The notes under the pieces: model-generated
What the model was told of the DNA's origin: nothing
What the model saw: the letters and a program-made list of their open reading frames with translations, nothing else
Databases searched by the model: none
Translations under genes and position numbers: made by a program
Shown: positions 50,525 to 59,695 of the stretch, piece after piece
Position numbering within the stretch: the first letter of the stretch is position 1
Layout of the letters: every line of letters begins with the position of its first letter
Source: Modicisalibacter xianhensis
GTDB taxonomy: Bacteria; Pseudomonadota; Gammaproteobacteria; Pseudomonadales; Halomonadaceae
DNA length: 64,000 nt
Direction: 5' to 3'
NCBI RefSeq assembly: GCF_900113605.1
Contig: NZ_FOPY01000002.1
Span: forward strand, 286,490 to 350,489

Positions 50525-52398
50525 GTTTTTCTCCCGCTGGCCTGACGAGCCTGCTCGAGCCTTTCAAGGAATGCGTCGGCAGTGATTTCACCTACGATGC
50601 GTTGCGCACGCCGCTCCTCCCCGTCCGGCCCGAAAAGCATCAGGGTAGGCGGACCAAGGATGCCATGCGCATCGAGCAGCTCACGGTCCGTCGCATCATT
50701 GGCGGTGACGTCGGGGCGCAGCAACTGCATCGTCTCGAGCTGAGCCTGCACGCGCGGATTACCAAAGACCTCCTCCTCGATGACCTTGCAGGAGACACAC
50801 CACTCGGCATAGATATCGACGAGCGTCCATTGCCCCTGCTGGCCGGCCTGATCGATCCGCCGGTTCAGGGAAGCCAGGTTTTCGACCTTGTCGAAGCGCG
50901 CCATGATGTCCCGTTCGGCAGCACCCTGCCCGCCGGAGCCGGATTGCAGGTAAGCGAGCGGTTGGAAAGGGTTCGTGCCACCCCCAGCGGCACCCAGCAG
51001 CATCGCCGCGCCCCAGATCCCCAGGGCCAGACCCACCGTCATCATCATCTGATGGCCAACCCCCGGCGTTGACCTGCGGCTTGCATGCCACAGCGCCACG
51101 GCCACGCCGAGCAACCAGAGCCCCCACAGCCCGAGTTCAACCGGCCCGGAAACCACACGCGTCAGGAACCAGACGGCCATTCCCAGCAGGACGAAGCCGA
51201 ACAGGACTTTTACGCGCACCATCCAGGGGCCGGGACGCGGCAATAGCCGAGCCCCCAACACGCCGACCAGCAGCAGCGGCGTACCCATGCCCAGCCCCAG
51301 CATGAGCAGCGCCGCCCCGCCCAGCAGGGTATCGCCGGTGTCCGCAATGTAGAGCAGTGCACCGGCCAGCGGCGCCGTCATGCACGGCCCGACTAGCAGC
51401 GCCGAGAGTACGCCCATGATTGCCGCCCCGCCCAAGGTACCGCCCTGCTGCCGTGACTGCAGGCGGTCGAGGCGCTGGCGCAACATGCCGGGGAGCTGGA
51501 GTTCGAAGAGCCCGAACATGGCCAGGGCAAAGACGACAAACAGCAAAGCAAAGGCGCCGAGTAGCCAGGGGGTTTGCAGCATTGCCTGAAGATTGGCGCC
51601 GGCCTGGGCCGCCGCGACACCGAGCACGGCATAGGTCAATGCCATGGGTACGACGAAGGCTAGCGACAGCCATAAGCCTCGCTTGGCTCCGGTCCCGCTG
51701 CCCACCACCAGGCTGGAAAGGATGGGCAGCATGGGCAGCACGCAGGGCGTGAAGACGAGCAACAGGCCCATGCCGAAGAACGCCGCCAGCATCCAGCCAG
51801 CATGGGCATCGGCCAATCGGGCCGCCAGACGCTGATCCTCCCCCAGCGCGCTGGTAGTACGATCTGACGCGTCAGCGACTGGAGTCTCCCCTACCTGTGG
51901 GGTGGTTTTGCCAGGTAGCGTCGGTGCCTTGCCGATGGCATCCAGCGCGCGGCTAGAGGAAGGAGAAGATTCGACTTCAAGTGTCCGATGCTGGGGGGCA
52001 TAGCACAGCCCGTCTTCGGCACAGCCCTGCCAGGTCAGCTCGAGTCGGCGGGCCTGCCCCGGGTCGACGTTGAGCTGCAAAGTTCGGTAATAGACCTGCG
52101 AGTCGCCAAAGTACTCATCGCTGATCGGTGTGCCCTCGGGGAGTTCCGGCTCCTCGATGTCCACCGGTTCGCCCGTGATTTCCAGGCGATGGCGATAGAG
52201 GTAATACCCCGGGGCGATTTCCCAACGCAATGCCACCTCGCCATTGCGCTGCTCGGTGGTCAGCTTGAACGCTTCCTCGACCGGAAGAAAATCCTCGGCC
52301 GCAGACGCCGAAAAGGACAGGCATGCCAACAAGATCAGTGAGACAAGCCACAGCGCTCGCTTGCGGCTCAGCCTTCCAACCGTCCCATGCTCGGACAT
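50521..52398 (-). CDS. dsbD: Protein-disulfide reductase DsbD
   Basis: 625 residues. Signal peptide (cleavage near ASA-AE); N-terminal DsbD-alpha domain with the cysteine pair in CAEDGLCYAPQ near 128-133; eight-helix membrane domain with VFTPCVLPMLPIL and LVGPCMTAPLAGALLY carrying the redox cysteines; C-terminal thioredoxin domain with YAEWCVSCKVIEEEV. It moves electrons from cytosolic thioredoxin to periplasmic DsbG and TlpA-type partners. GGAGGCGAC precedes the ATG. First gene of the dsbD-tlpA-dsbG operon, convergent with the cytochrome genes. Confidence 0.92.
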   Translation of the reverse strand: MSEHGTVGRLSRKRALWLVSLILLACLSFSASAAEDFLPVEEAFKLTTEQRNGEVALRWEIAPGYYLYRHRLEITGEPVDIEEPELPEGTPISDEYFGDSQVYYRTLQLNVDPGQARRLELTWQGCAEDGLCYAPQHRTLEVESSPSSSRALDAIGKAPTLPGKTTPQVGETPVADASDRTTSALGEDQRLAARLADAHAGWMLAAFFGMGLLLVFTPCVLPMLPILSSLVVGSGTGAKRGLWLSLAFVVPMALTYAVLGVAAAQAGANLQAMLQTPWLLGAFALLFVVFALAMFGLFELQLPGMLRQRLDRLQSRQQGGTLGGAAIMGVLSALLVGPCMTAPLAGALLYIADTGDTLLGGAALLMLGLGMGTPLLLVGVLGARLLPRPGPWMVRVKVLFGFVLLGMAVWFLTRVVSGPVELGLWGLWLLGVAVALWHASRRSTPGVGHQMMMTVGLALGIWGAAMLLGAAGGGTNPFQPLAYLQSGSGGQGAAERDIMARFDKVENLASLNRRIDQAGQQGQWTLVDIYAEWCVSCKVIEEEVFGNPRVQAQLETMQLLRPDVTANDATDRELLDAHGILGPPTLMLFGPDGEERRAQRIVGEITADAFLERLEQARQASGRKT

Positions 52399-52591
52399 TG
52401 TCGCCTCCTGCTCGAATGGAAGCGGCAGTCTGTCAGGTCAGGATTAACTCAACATGAGTCCACCGACACGTCATGGCTTGGCCATATCGACTTTGAGACG
52501 CGCACGCATTGGTTCTAACCTTATAGCTGCTGGTCAACACGATCAGGCGTCAAGGATAAGCATGCATTCACGCACAGGGAGGTAAATCGAT

Positions 52592-53050
52592 ATGTTGCCG
52601 TCCACGACATCACGGGTAGAGCGCAATACCGCCGATAGCATCAATCAGCAGATTCGGCAGCGCATGGAAGAGAACGTTGCCTACTTCGCCGCGCACCCTC
52701 ACGAAATCGAGCAGCGCCTGCACGAACTCGATCATGAGTGGGATATCGAACGCACCTTGGAGGCGAACGCCTCGGCACTGAGCCTGACCGGGGTGGCAAT
52801 GGGGGCCTTTGTCGACAAGCGCTGGCTGCTATTGCCTGCCGCAGTCACCGGCTTCCTGCTTCAGCATGCGCTCCAGGGCTGGTGCCCCCCGATCATCTTT
52901 TTCCGCAGACGCGGTATCCGCACGTCGAAGGAAATCGACCAGGAACGTTATGCGCTAAAGGCGTTGCGGGGGGATTTCGGTGACGTGGGCCCCGCCATGG
53001 AAACCAGCCATCAGGTTCGAGTGAGCAAGGCGCTTCAGGCCATCCGCTAA
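52592..53050 (+). CDS. DUF2892-type small membrane protein
   Basis: 152 residues. A hydrophilic N terminus (INQQIRQRMEENVAYFAAH, IEQRLHELDHEWDIERTLEANA) precedes a DUF2892/YgaP-like membrane region: SLTGVAMGAFVDKRWLLLPAAVTGFLL, HALQGWCPP and a basic RRRGIRTSKEID. YgaP-type hairpins are found fused to rhodaneses, and HALQGWCPP carries the family Cys-Pro. GGGAGG precedes the ATG. The surrounding sulfur and thiol genes fit a sulfur-related role (inference). Single gene between the dsbD operon and benE. Confidence 0.72.
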   Translation: MLPSTTSRVERNTADSINQQIRQRMEENVAYFAAHPHEIEQRLHELDHEWDIERTLEANASALSLTGVAMGAFVDKRWLLLPAAVTGFLLQHALQGWCPPIIFFRRRGIRTSKEIDQERYALKALRGDFGDVGPAMETSHQVRVSKALQAIR

Positions 53051-53102
53051 ATGCTGAAAGGCTGCTCATAAGCGCAACAGCCCTTCAGGTGAGATGAAGG
53101 CG

Positions 53103-54299
53103 TCACTTGCCGTGCGACTCCTGGCAATGAACTTGGCGCTTGCGATAGCGGCGATGCAATAAGGCATAGGCCACACAGCCAATCACCACGCCCCAGAAGG
53201 CGGCGCCCAGGCCGAACAGACTCAGCCCCGAGGCGGTAACCATGAAGGTGATGACCGACGCCTCGCGATGGTCCTCCGCCTCGATCGCCGTCATGATATT
53301 GGCGCTGATGGCACCGATCAGCGCCAAACCGGCCAGCACGGCCACGAAGGCTCCAGGCAGCGCCGTGAACAGGGCGACGATGCTGCCCGCGAAACAGCCC
53401 CCGATCAGGTAGAACAAGCCATTGGCGATACCGGCAACGTAACGCTTGTCCGGGTTTTCGTGAGCGTCCTTACCGGTACAGATGGCCGCCGTGATCGCGG
53501 CAATCGCGGTGGTGATACCCCCGAAGAAAGCCACCACCATGGAGGTCAGGCTGGTCACGCTGATGATCGAGCGCGCCGACGCCGGGTAACCGGCACCACG
53601 CAGGATGGCCATGCCGGGCAGGAACTGGCCCGTCAGGCTGACCAGCACCAGCGGAAGCGCCAGGCTCAGGGTCGCGTGCCAGGTCCACTCGGGGGCAATG
53701 AAGACCGGTGAGGCCAGTTGCCAGCGCACGCCATCCAGCGAAGCGCCTTCCAGGCCGACGGCCAGCCCGGCCCCAGTCACGAGAAGCAGGATCAGGCAAT
53801 AGCGGGGGGCCAGACGCTTGAACACCAGATAGGCAAGCAACATGCCGACCGCGAGCAGGGGCGTCCCTTCGATGGCCTGGAAGGCCCCCAGCCCGAACTG
53901 GAACAGGATACCCGCCATCATGCCCGCCGCGATGCCCCGGGGAATCACGCTCATCAGCCGGTCGAAGGTGCCAGTGATACCGATCGTGAAGATGATGAGT
54001 GCGGCCGTGAGATAGGCGCCGACCGCCTCATTGAGCGACAGACCGGGAAACAGCGTGACCAGCAGCGCCGTGCCGGGCGCCGACCAGGCCGTGACCACCG
54101 GCATCTTGAGCCAGGCACTCAATGCAATGCCCGAGATGGCGGCCCCCATCGAGATGGCCCACACCCAGGACGTCATCATCGCAGGCGAGACATCGGCGCT
54201 CTGCGCCGCCTGGAAGAAGATGGCCAACGGGCCGGAATAAGAGATCAATACCGCAAGAAAGCCCGCCGTCACGGCGGGCAATGACCAATCCTTGAACAT
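53103..54299 (-). CDS. benE: Benzoate/H+ symporter BenE
   Basis: 398 residues with about 12 hydrophobic segments. BenE landmarks: AVLISYSGPLAIFFQAAQSA near 15, WAISMGAAISGIALSAWLK and MPVVTAWSAPGTALL near 70, and FFGGITTAIAAITAAICTGKDAH near 250. ATG at 54299 is used (a GTG 15 bases upstream is in frame). Inner-membrane benzoate uptake. It lies last in the minus-strand ben block, after benK and its terminator, so it may have its own promoter. Confidence 0.9.
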   Translation of the reverse strand: MFKDWSLPAVTAGFLAVLISYSGPLAIFFQAAQSADVSPAMMTSWVWAISMGAAISGIALSAWLKMPVVTAWSAPGTALLVTLFPGLSLNEAVGAYLTAALIIFTIGITGTFDRLMSVIPRGIAAGMMAGILFQFGLGAFQAIEGTPLLAVGMLLAYLVFKRLAPRYCLILLLVTGAGLAVGLEGASLDGVRWQLASPVFIAPEWTWHATLSLALPLVLVSLTGQFLPGMAILRGAGYPASARSIISVTSLTSMVVAFFGGITTAIAAITAAICTGKDAHENPDKRYVAGIANGLFYLIGGCFAGSIVALFTALPGAFVAVLAGLALIGAISANIMTAIEAEDHREASVITFMVTASGLSLFGLGAAFWGVVIGCVAYALLHRRYRKRQVHCQESHGK

Positions 54300-54351
54300 G
54301 CCTTTTCGCTCCACTCGGGGGCTTACTTATTGTCAGTAGCTCCTCGATAAC

Positions 54352-54381
54352 ACAAAAAACGCCCGCGAGACATCGCGGGCG
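54352..54381 (-). terminator. Intrinsic terminator after benK
   Basis: On the minus strand: CGCCCGCGA, loop TGTC, TCGCGGGCG and six T residues; perfect 9-bp stem. It lies 29 bases after the benK stop codon and should separate benK from benE transcription at least partly. Confidence 0.85.
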
Positions 54382-54409
54382 AAAGAGGACCCTAGCCAGG
54401 GTACATCGG

Positions 54410-55765
54410 TCAGCCTCCGCTGGAGGCCATTGAAGCGGGTTGCGCCGCCGTGCGGGCAGCCTGTGCCTCGCCGACCCGGCGGCTGACCAGGAACACGGCC
54501 ACGGCGGCAATCACGCCGGGGATGGCGAAGGCAATGAAGTTGAGGTGGTGCGGCAGGGCCAGCGCCAGCAGGCTGCCGCCGAGCAGCGGCCCGACGATGG
54601 CACCGTTACGACCGATCCCCGATGCCCAGCCCAGCCCGGTGGAGCGGATCGCGATGGGATAGAACTGCGCGACGTAGGCGTAGAGCAGGATCTGCGAGCC
54701 AATAGTGGTCGCCCCGGCAATCGCCACCAGACTGTAGAGTACCCACATCGGGCTCTCGAAGCCGAGCAGGCTGAGCGAGGCGGCGGCGAAAATGAAAAAC
54801 ACCACCAGCACTGTCTTGAGGTGGAAGCGATCGGCCAGCCAGCCCCCGCCCACGGCACCGACGATAGCCCCGACGTTGAGCACCATCAGGAACATCAGGC
54901 TCGAGCTCAATGCGTAGCCGGCCATGGACATCAGCTTGGGCAGCCAGGAGCCCAGCGCATACACCATCAGCAGACACATGAAGAAGGCAGTCCAGAACAT
55001 CAGGGTACTGAGCGCACGGCCTTCCTTGAACAGATCGAGTACCGGCGCCTTGGACTCCTTGGCAGCGGGCAATGCCAGATTGTCGGACGCCGAGATCGAC
55101 TGGCTGGGGTCGATGGCCTGCAGGATACGACGCGCCTCGTCATCTCGGCCGCGACGCAGCAGGAAGCCGACGGAGTCCGGCAGGTACTTGATGATCAGCG
55201 GCAGGATCAGCAGCGGCACCACGGCCAGGTAGAACATTACCTGCCAGCCGAAGGTCGGCACGATCCAGATACCCAGGCCGGCCGACATCATGCCGCCCAC
55301 GGCGTAGCCACTGAACATCACCGCCACCAGCGTACTGCGTGAACGCTTGGGCGAGTATTCGGTCATCAGCGCCACGACGTTCGGCATCACCCCGCCGATC
55401 CCCAGGCCGGCAATGAAACGCAGGATGCCAAACTGCCAAGGCGTGGTGGCAAAGCCATTGATCACCGTCGTCACGCTGAACAGGACGACACAAAGCAGGA
55501 TGGTCTTCTTGCGCCCCCACTTGTCGGAGAGCGTGCCGAAGGACATCGCGCCGAACATCATGCCGAACAGGGCACTGCTCCCGAGCAGCCCCGCCACCAT
55601 GGGACTGAGTTGCCACTGTTCCATCAGCAGGGGCAGGACCACCCCGTAAATGACCAGATCATAGCCATCGAAGATGATGACCAGGGTGCACCAGAACAGC
55701 ACGTTCCAGTGGAACGGCGTGAACCGTGCATTATCCACTACGTCGTTGACGTCAATCGTACGCAT
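54410..55765 (-). CDS. benK: Benzoate MFS transporter (AAHS family)
   Basis: 451 residues, 12 membrane segments. The aromatic acid:H+ symporter signature is present: IIFDGYDLVIYGVVLPLL near 30 with the conserved DGYD, motif A as GTLSDKWGRKKTIL near 78, and GLGIGGVMPNVVALMTEYSPK near 120. BenK and PcaK relatives import benzoate or hydroxybenzoates. GGAGCACGAC precedes the ATG. A second benzoate uptake gene, benE, follows. Confidence 0.9.
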   Translation of the reverse strand: MRTIDVNDVVDNARFTPFHWNVLFWCTLVIIFDGYDLVIYGVVLPLLMEQWQLSPMVAGLLGSSALFGMMFGAMSFGTLSDKWGRKKTILLCVVLFSVTTVINGFATTPWQFGILRFIAGLGIGGVMPNVVALMTEYSPKRSRSTLVAVMFSGYAVGGMMSAGLGIWIVPTFGWQVMFYLAVVPLLILPLIIKYLPDSVGFLLRRGRDDEARRILQAIDPSQSISASDNLALPAAKESKAPVLDLFKEGRALSTLMFWTAFFMCLLMVYALGSWLPKLMSMAGYALSSSLMFLMVLNVGAIVGAVGGGWLADRFHLKTVLVVFFIFAAASLSLLGFESPMWVLYSLVAIAGATTIGSQILLYAYVAQFYPIAIRSTGLGWASGIGRNGAIVGPLLGGSLLALALPHHLNFIAFAIPGVIAAVAVFLVSRRVGEAQAARTAAQPASMASSGG

Positions 55766-55810
55766 TGTCGTGCTCCATAGTTATACGGTTGTCGAGCAGC
55801 AGGGGGTTGT

Positions 55811-55865
55811 CGTCGCCGATGACGGCGACGGCTGGCGTTGATGTTGATGTTGATGTTGATGTTGA
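55811..55865. repeat. Hairpin and GTTGAT tandem repeat between benD and benK
   Basis: CGTCGCCG (55811-55818), loop ATGA, CGGCGACG (55823-55830) is a perfect 8-bp hairpin. It is followed by four complete and one partial copy of GTTGAT (55837-55865). The 117-base gap is the widest within benABCDK. The hexamer array may vary in copy number by slippage; the hairpin could mark the 3' end of the benABCD message. Confidence 0.7.
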
Positions 55866-55882
55866 AAGTGATGGGAGTGCGG

Positions 55883-56668
55883 CTAGCCCTGATCGCCTCC
55901 CGCCACCGGCACCACGCTGCCGGTGATGTAGCTGGCATCACTCGATGCCAGGAACAGGATGGGCGCGGCCTGTTCGTCCAGCGTGCCGTAGCGGCCGAAC
56001 AGGCAACTCTGCTTGGTCTGGTCAATATGCGCCTGGAACCAGGCCTGTTCCTGTGCGTTGCGCGGCTCCGGGGTGCCGCGCGATATGCGCCGCGGCGGCG
56101 CCTCTGTACCGCCGGGGGCGGTGGCGACCACGCGGATGCCATGCTCGGCATACTCGAAGGCCAGCGAGGCGGTCATGGCATTGATGCCGCCCTTGGCTGC
56201 CGAATAGGGAATCCGGTGGATGCCGCGGGTAGCAGCCGAGGAGACATTGACGATGACGCCCTGGCCCTGCTCGACCATCGTCGGCAGCACCGCGCGGCAA
56301 CACCACAGCGTGGGCATCAGCGAGCGGGTGATCTCGGCGCCGATCTCGGCGTCGGTAAATTCGACGAACGGCTTGAAGTTGATCGCCCCACCGACGTTAT
56401 TGATCAGCACGTCGATCCGGCCGAAGCGCTCACGGGCCTGGCGCATGGCGCCCTCGGCCCCTTCCCAGGTCTCGAGGTCGGCCTGGACGGCGATGGCCTC
56501 GCCGCCCAGTTCGACGATACCCGCCACGACCTCATGTACCACGTCAGCGCGATCGACCAGCACCAGGCGGCCGCCCTCGGCTGCAGCGCGCTCGGCGACC
56601 CGCTGCCCGATACCTTGGGCAGCGCCGGTGACAACCAGCACCTGATCCTGGAAACGTGGCGCGCTCAT
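55883..56668 (-). CDS. benD: cis-1,2-dihydroxycyclohexa-3,5-diene-1-carboxylate dehydrogenase
   Basis: 261 residues, SDR family. TGAAQGIGQRV near 15, VLINNVGGAINFKPF near 87, catalytic Ser in NVSSAATRG and PYSAAKGGINAM (Tyr-xxx-Lys) near 153. It oxidises benzoate cis-diol with NAD to catechol and CO2. ATG overlaps the benC stop by 4 bases, with GAGGAGG upstream. Confidence 0.93.
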   Translation of the reverse strand: MSAPRFQDQVLVVTGAAQGIGQRVAERAAAEGGRLVLVDRADVVHEVVAGIVELGGEAIAVQADLETWEGAEGAMRQARERFGRIDVLINNVGGAINFKPFVEFTDAEIGAEITRSLMPTLWCCRAVLPTMVEQGQGVIVNVSSAATRGIHRIPYSAAKGGINAMTASLAFEYAEHGIRVVATAPGGTEAPPRRISRGTPEPRNAQEQAWFQAHIDQTKQSCLFGRYGTLDEQAAPILFLASSDASYITGSVVPVAGGDQG

Positions 56669-57699
56669 GCGACCTCCTCGTCGGCGGGCGTCAGGCTGGG
56701 CGCGAACTTCTCATAGTGGAAGCTGGCCGGCGTGATGCCCTGCTCGCGGAAGTGCTTGAGCACGGCATCGACCATCGGCGGTGGCCCGCACAGGTAGACG
56801 TCCACCTCGCCGTCATACAGCACATCGGCGTCCATGTGGTGAGTCACGTAGCCCTTGCGCGGATGGTCGCTGCCCTCATCGGCCACCACGGTGGTGTAGC
56901 TGAAGCCGGGCAAGCGCTCGGCGAAGTCATCCAGGGCTTCTAGCTTGACCAGGTGGTCGTCGCGGCTGACGCCGTAGATCATGTGGATCGGCTGGTCACT
57001 GCCCTTCTCCACCAGCAGCTCGAGCATCGACAAGAACGGCGCCAGCCCGGTACCACCGGCCAGCATCAGCAAGGGACGCTTGGCCTCGCGCAGGTAGAAG
57101 CTGCCCAGCGGGCCGGTCATGGTCAGGCTATCGCCCGGCTTGGCCGCGCCGGTCAGGTAGCCGCTCATCAGGCCGTCGGGCACGTTGCGGATCAGGAACG
57201 AGGCGCACGTGTCGCCCGGGCGCGAGCTGAACGAGTACGAGCGCGTCTCCTCGCTGCCCGGCACCTTGATGTTGATGTACTGGCCGGGCAGGAAGGTCAA
57301 GTCGGCCTCATCGTCCAGGTCCACGGTCAGCTCGATGCTGTCCTCGGACAATTGTTCGACCCTGGCCACCTGGCCGGTCAGCTCGCCGACCTGAGTCTTG
57401 CACAGCGTCGACGCCACCGGCACCTGGATGACGCAGTCAGAACTCGGCACCATCTGGCAGGTCAGTACCTTGCCCTCGGCTTCCTCCTCCTCGGAAAGCG
57501 CCTCCTCCAGATAGTCGTCGCCCATGTCGAAGGCGCCCTGCTCGCAATGGCCCTTGCAGGTCCCGCATACGCCGTCGGAGCAATCCATCGGCAGGTTGAT
57601 CTTCTGGCGATAGGCGGCGTCGAGCACGGTCTCCCCTGCCTTGCAGGTGATGAAGCGGGACACGCCGTCCTCGAAGTTGAGTGCAATGGTGTAGCTCAT
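56665..57699 (-). CDS. benC: Benzoate 1,2-dioxygenase, reductase component
   Basis: 344 residues. An N-terminal plant-type ferredoxin (PMDCSDGVCGTCKGHCEQG near 38) is followed by FAD (TRSYSFSSRPGD near 152) and NAD domains (LLMLAGGTGLAPFLSMLEL near 212, VYLCGPPPMVDAVLKHF near 305), the class IB order. It passes electrons from NADH to BenAB. GGGAGGAG precedes the ATG. Confidence 0.95.
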   Translation of the reverse strand: MSYTIALNFEDGVSRFITCKAGETVLDAAYRQKINLPMDCSDGVCGTCKGHCEQGAFDMGDDYLEEALSEEEEAEGKVLTCQMVPSSDCVIQVPVASTLCKTQVGELTGQVARVEQLSEDSIELTVDLDDEADLTFLPGQYINIKVPGSEETRSYSFSSRPGDTCASFLIRNVPDGLMSGYLTGAAKPGDSLTMTGPLGSFYLREAKRPLLMLAGGTGLAPFLSMLELLVEKGSDQPIHMIYGVSRDDHLVKLEALDDFAERLPGFSYTTVVADEGSDHPRKGYVTHHMDADVLYDGEVDVYLCGPPPMVDAVLKHFREQGITPASFHYEKFAPSLTPADEEVA

Positions 57700-57727
57700 G
57701 GTCGTTCTCCTCCCACCCGGTCGACGC

Positions 57728-58219
57728 TCAGATGTGGTAGACGTCGATGACCTGGTGGATGTAATCGTTGTTGAGGATCACCGTCTTGCGCTCGATCAGC
57801 GGGGTGTCCCCGGACACGTCCAGGGTGTAGAAGGACGTGCCGAAATAGGCATTGGTCTGCTGGTAGCGATGGCTCAGGGTGTGCCAGTTGAAACGCAGCT
57901 CCACCTTGTCCCCGTCCTGGCTCAGCACCTCCAGATTGGAGATCTGGTGCGTGGTGCGCGGCTCGGGAATGCTGGTCGCCCCGGAGCGCTCGGTCTTGAT
58001 GCGGTAGACGCGATCTTCCAACCCTTCGCGGTTGGGGTAGTAGATCAGCGAGATCTCGGACTGGGGGTCCTGGGTCAATCGATCGTCGTCGTCCCAGGCC
58101 GGCATCCAGAACACCACGTTCTTGCTGTAGCACTCGAGCCAGGCGTCCCATTCGCGGTCGTCGAGCAGACGCGCTTCCCGATGGACGAAGGCCTGGATAT
58201 CCAGAAAGTTCATGCTCAT
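57728..58219 (-). CDS. benB: Benzoate 1,2-dioxygenase, beta subunit
   Basis: 163 residues, the usual size of ring-hydroxylating dioxygenase small subunits. Landmarks: FVHREARLLDDREWDAWLECY at the start and PEPRTTHQISNLEV near 85. It has a structural role in the alpha3beta3 oxygenase. GGAGGG lies 7 bases before the ATG; it follows benA by 14 bases. Confidence 0.95.
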   Translation of the reverse strand: MSMNFLDIQAFVHREARLLDDREWDAWLECYSKNVVFWMPAWDDDDRLTQDPQSEISLIYYPNREGLEDRVYRIKTERSGATSIPEPRTTHQISNLEVLSQDGDKVELRFNWHTLSHRYQQTNAYFGTSFYTLDVSGDTPLIERKTVILNNDYIHQVIDVYHI

Positions 58220-58233
58220 GGCGCTACCCTCCT

Positions 58234-59604
58234 TCAGGAAGCCGACGTGGTGGGAATGAACTGGCTGCGTTCCTTGTCGATGGCACGCTGCATCTCCTCG
58301 ACCCAGTGCTTGTGGTGCATCACGTACAGGCCTTCATCCTCGGGCGAGGCGCCACTGAGCAGCGGCTTCATGTCGATGGCGCGGGCATTGTCATCGGCAC
58401 CCTCGATCCACTGCTGGGCTCCGCGCGAGAGGTCGTTCCACTCGGCATCTCCCGCCAGGTAACCGTTCTGGCAGGCGCGGAATTCTTCCAGGTCGTCGGG
58501 CGTGCCCATGCCGCTGACGTTGAAGAAGTCCTCGTACTGACGGATGCGCAGCGCACGGCTCTCGGCGGACTCGCCCTTGGGCGCGAAGCAGTAGATGGTG
58601 ACTTCGCTCTTGTCCACGGCCAGCGGGCGGATGACACGGATCTGTGTGGAGAACTGATCCATCAGGTAGACGTTGGGATACAGGCAGAGATTGCGTGTCT
58701 GGTTGACGATGGAATCGGCCCGTGCCTCGCCGAATTCCTGCTCCAGCCAGTCCTTCTGCGAGTAGACCGGGCGCACCTCGGGGTTGAGCAGGCGCGTCCA
58801 CAGCATCATGTGGCCGTTCTCGTAAGAGTAGAAACCGCCCAGGCTCTTCGACCAGCCATTGGCATCCACCGCCTTGGTGCCGCCGGCGTCGTAGTTGCGA
58901 CGGTCCATGGTCGAGGAGTAGTTCCAGTGCACGCTACTGACGTGGTAACCGTCTGCCCCGTTCTCGGCGCCCAGCTTCCAGTTGCCACTGAACGTGTAGG
59001 TCGAGGTGCCACGCAAGATCTCGAGGCCTTCCGGGGCCTGGTCGACGATGTTGTCGATGATCTTGGTGGTCTCGCCCAGGTATTCGCTGAGCGGTTGCAC
59101 GTCGTCGCTCAGGCTGCCGAACAGGAAACCACGGTAGTTCTCGAAGCGCGCGATCCGCTTGAGATCGTGCGAGCCGTCCTGCTTGAAGCCTTCCGGATAG
59201 GCACCGGTCTTCTCGTTCTTGGCCTTGAGCAGCTTGCCGTCGTTCTTGAACGACCAACCGTGAAACGGACAGGTGAAGGTGCCCTTGTTGCCACGTTTCT
59301 TGCGGCACAGCGTGGCACCGCGGTGGGCGCAGGCATTGAGCAGCGCGTGCAGCTCGCCCTGCTTGTCGCGGGTGATGATTACCGGCTGGCGCCCCATGGT
59401 CACGGTCATGTAGTCGCCCGGCTCGCTGATCTGGCTCTCATGGGCCAGGAACAACCAATTGCCTTCGAAGATGTGCTTCATCTCCAGCTCGAAGAAGGCC
59501 GGGTCGGTGAACATGCTGCGATGGCAGCGGAAGATGCCATTGGCGGGATCATCGACGACCGCGCCGCGAACCCGCTCCTCGAGACGATCAAGCTGAGTGG
59601 TCAT
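58234..59604 (-). CDS. benA: Benzoate 1,2-dioxygenase, alpha subunit
   Basis: 456 residues. Rieske ligands in [11 protein letters not shown] and [11 protein letters not shown] near 91-115; the mononuclear iron ligands follow in [16 protein letters not shown] (two His) near 214. It adds O2 to benzoate to give the 1,2-cis-diol carboxylate. GAGGTACCTGATC precedes the ATG. It follows catA by 91 bases on the same strand. Confidence 0.95.
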   Translation of the reverse strand: MTTQLDRLEERVRGAVVDDPANGIFRCHRSMFTDPAFFELEMKHIFEGNWLFLAHESQISEPGDYMTVTMGRQPVIITRDKQGELHALLNACAHRGATLCRKKRGNKGTFTCPFHGWSFKNDGKLLKAKNEKTGAYPEGFKQDGSHDLKRIARFENYRGFLFGSLSDDVQPLSEYLGETTKIIDNIVDQAPEGLEILRGTSTYTFSGNWKLGAENGADGYHVSSVHWNYSSTMDRRNYDAGGTKAVDANGWSKSLGGFYSYENGHMMLWTRLLNPEVRPVYSQKDWLEQEFGEARADSIVNQTRNLCLYPNVYLMDQFSTQIRVIRPLAVDKSEVTIYCFAPKGESAESRALRIRQYEDFFNVSGMGTPDDLEEFRACQNGYLAGDAEWNDLSRGAQQWIEGADDNARAIDMKPLLSGASPEDEGLYVMHHKHWVEEMQRAIDKERSQFIPTTSAS

Positions 59605-59695
59605 GATCAGGTACCTCGGTAGTGTCTTGGTTGCCTTCGCCCGCCGGCGAGTCGCTGCTGCCGGCGGGCTCGGGTGTCGTCAGGACGGTGGACGC

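Noticed and set aside
53053..53087. Imperfect inverted repeat between the DUF2892 gene and benE as a terminator
   Set aside because: One mismatch, a 13-base loop and no T tract on either strand.
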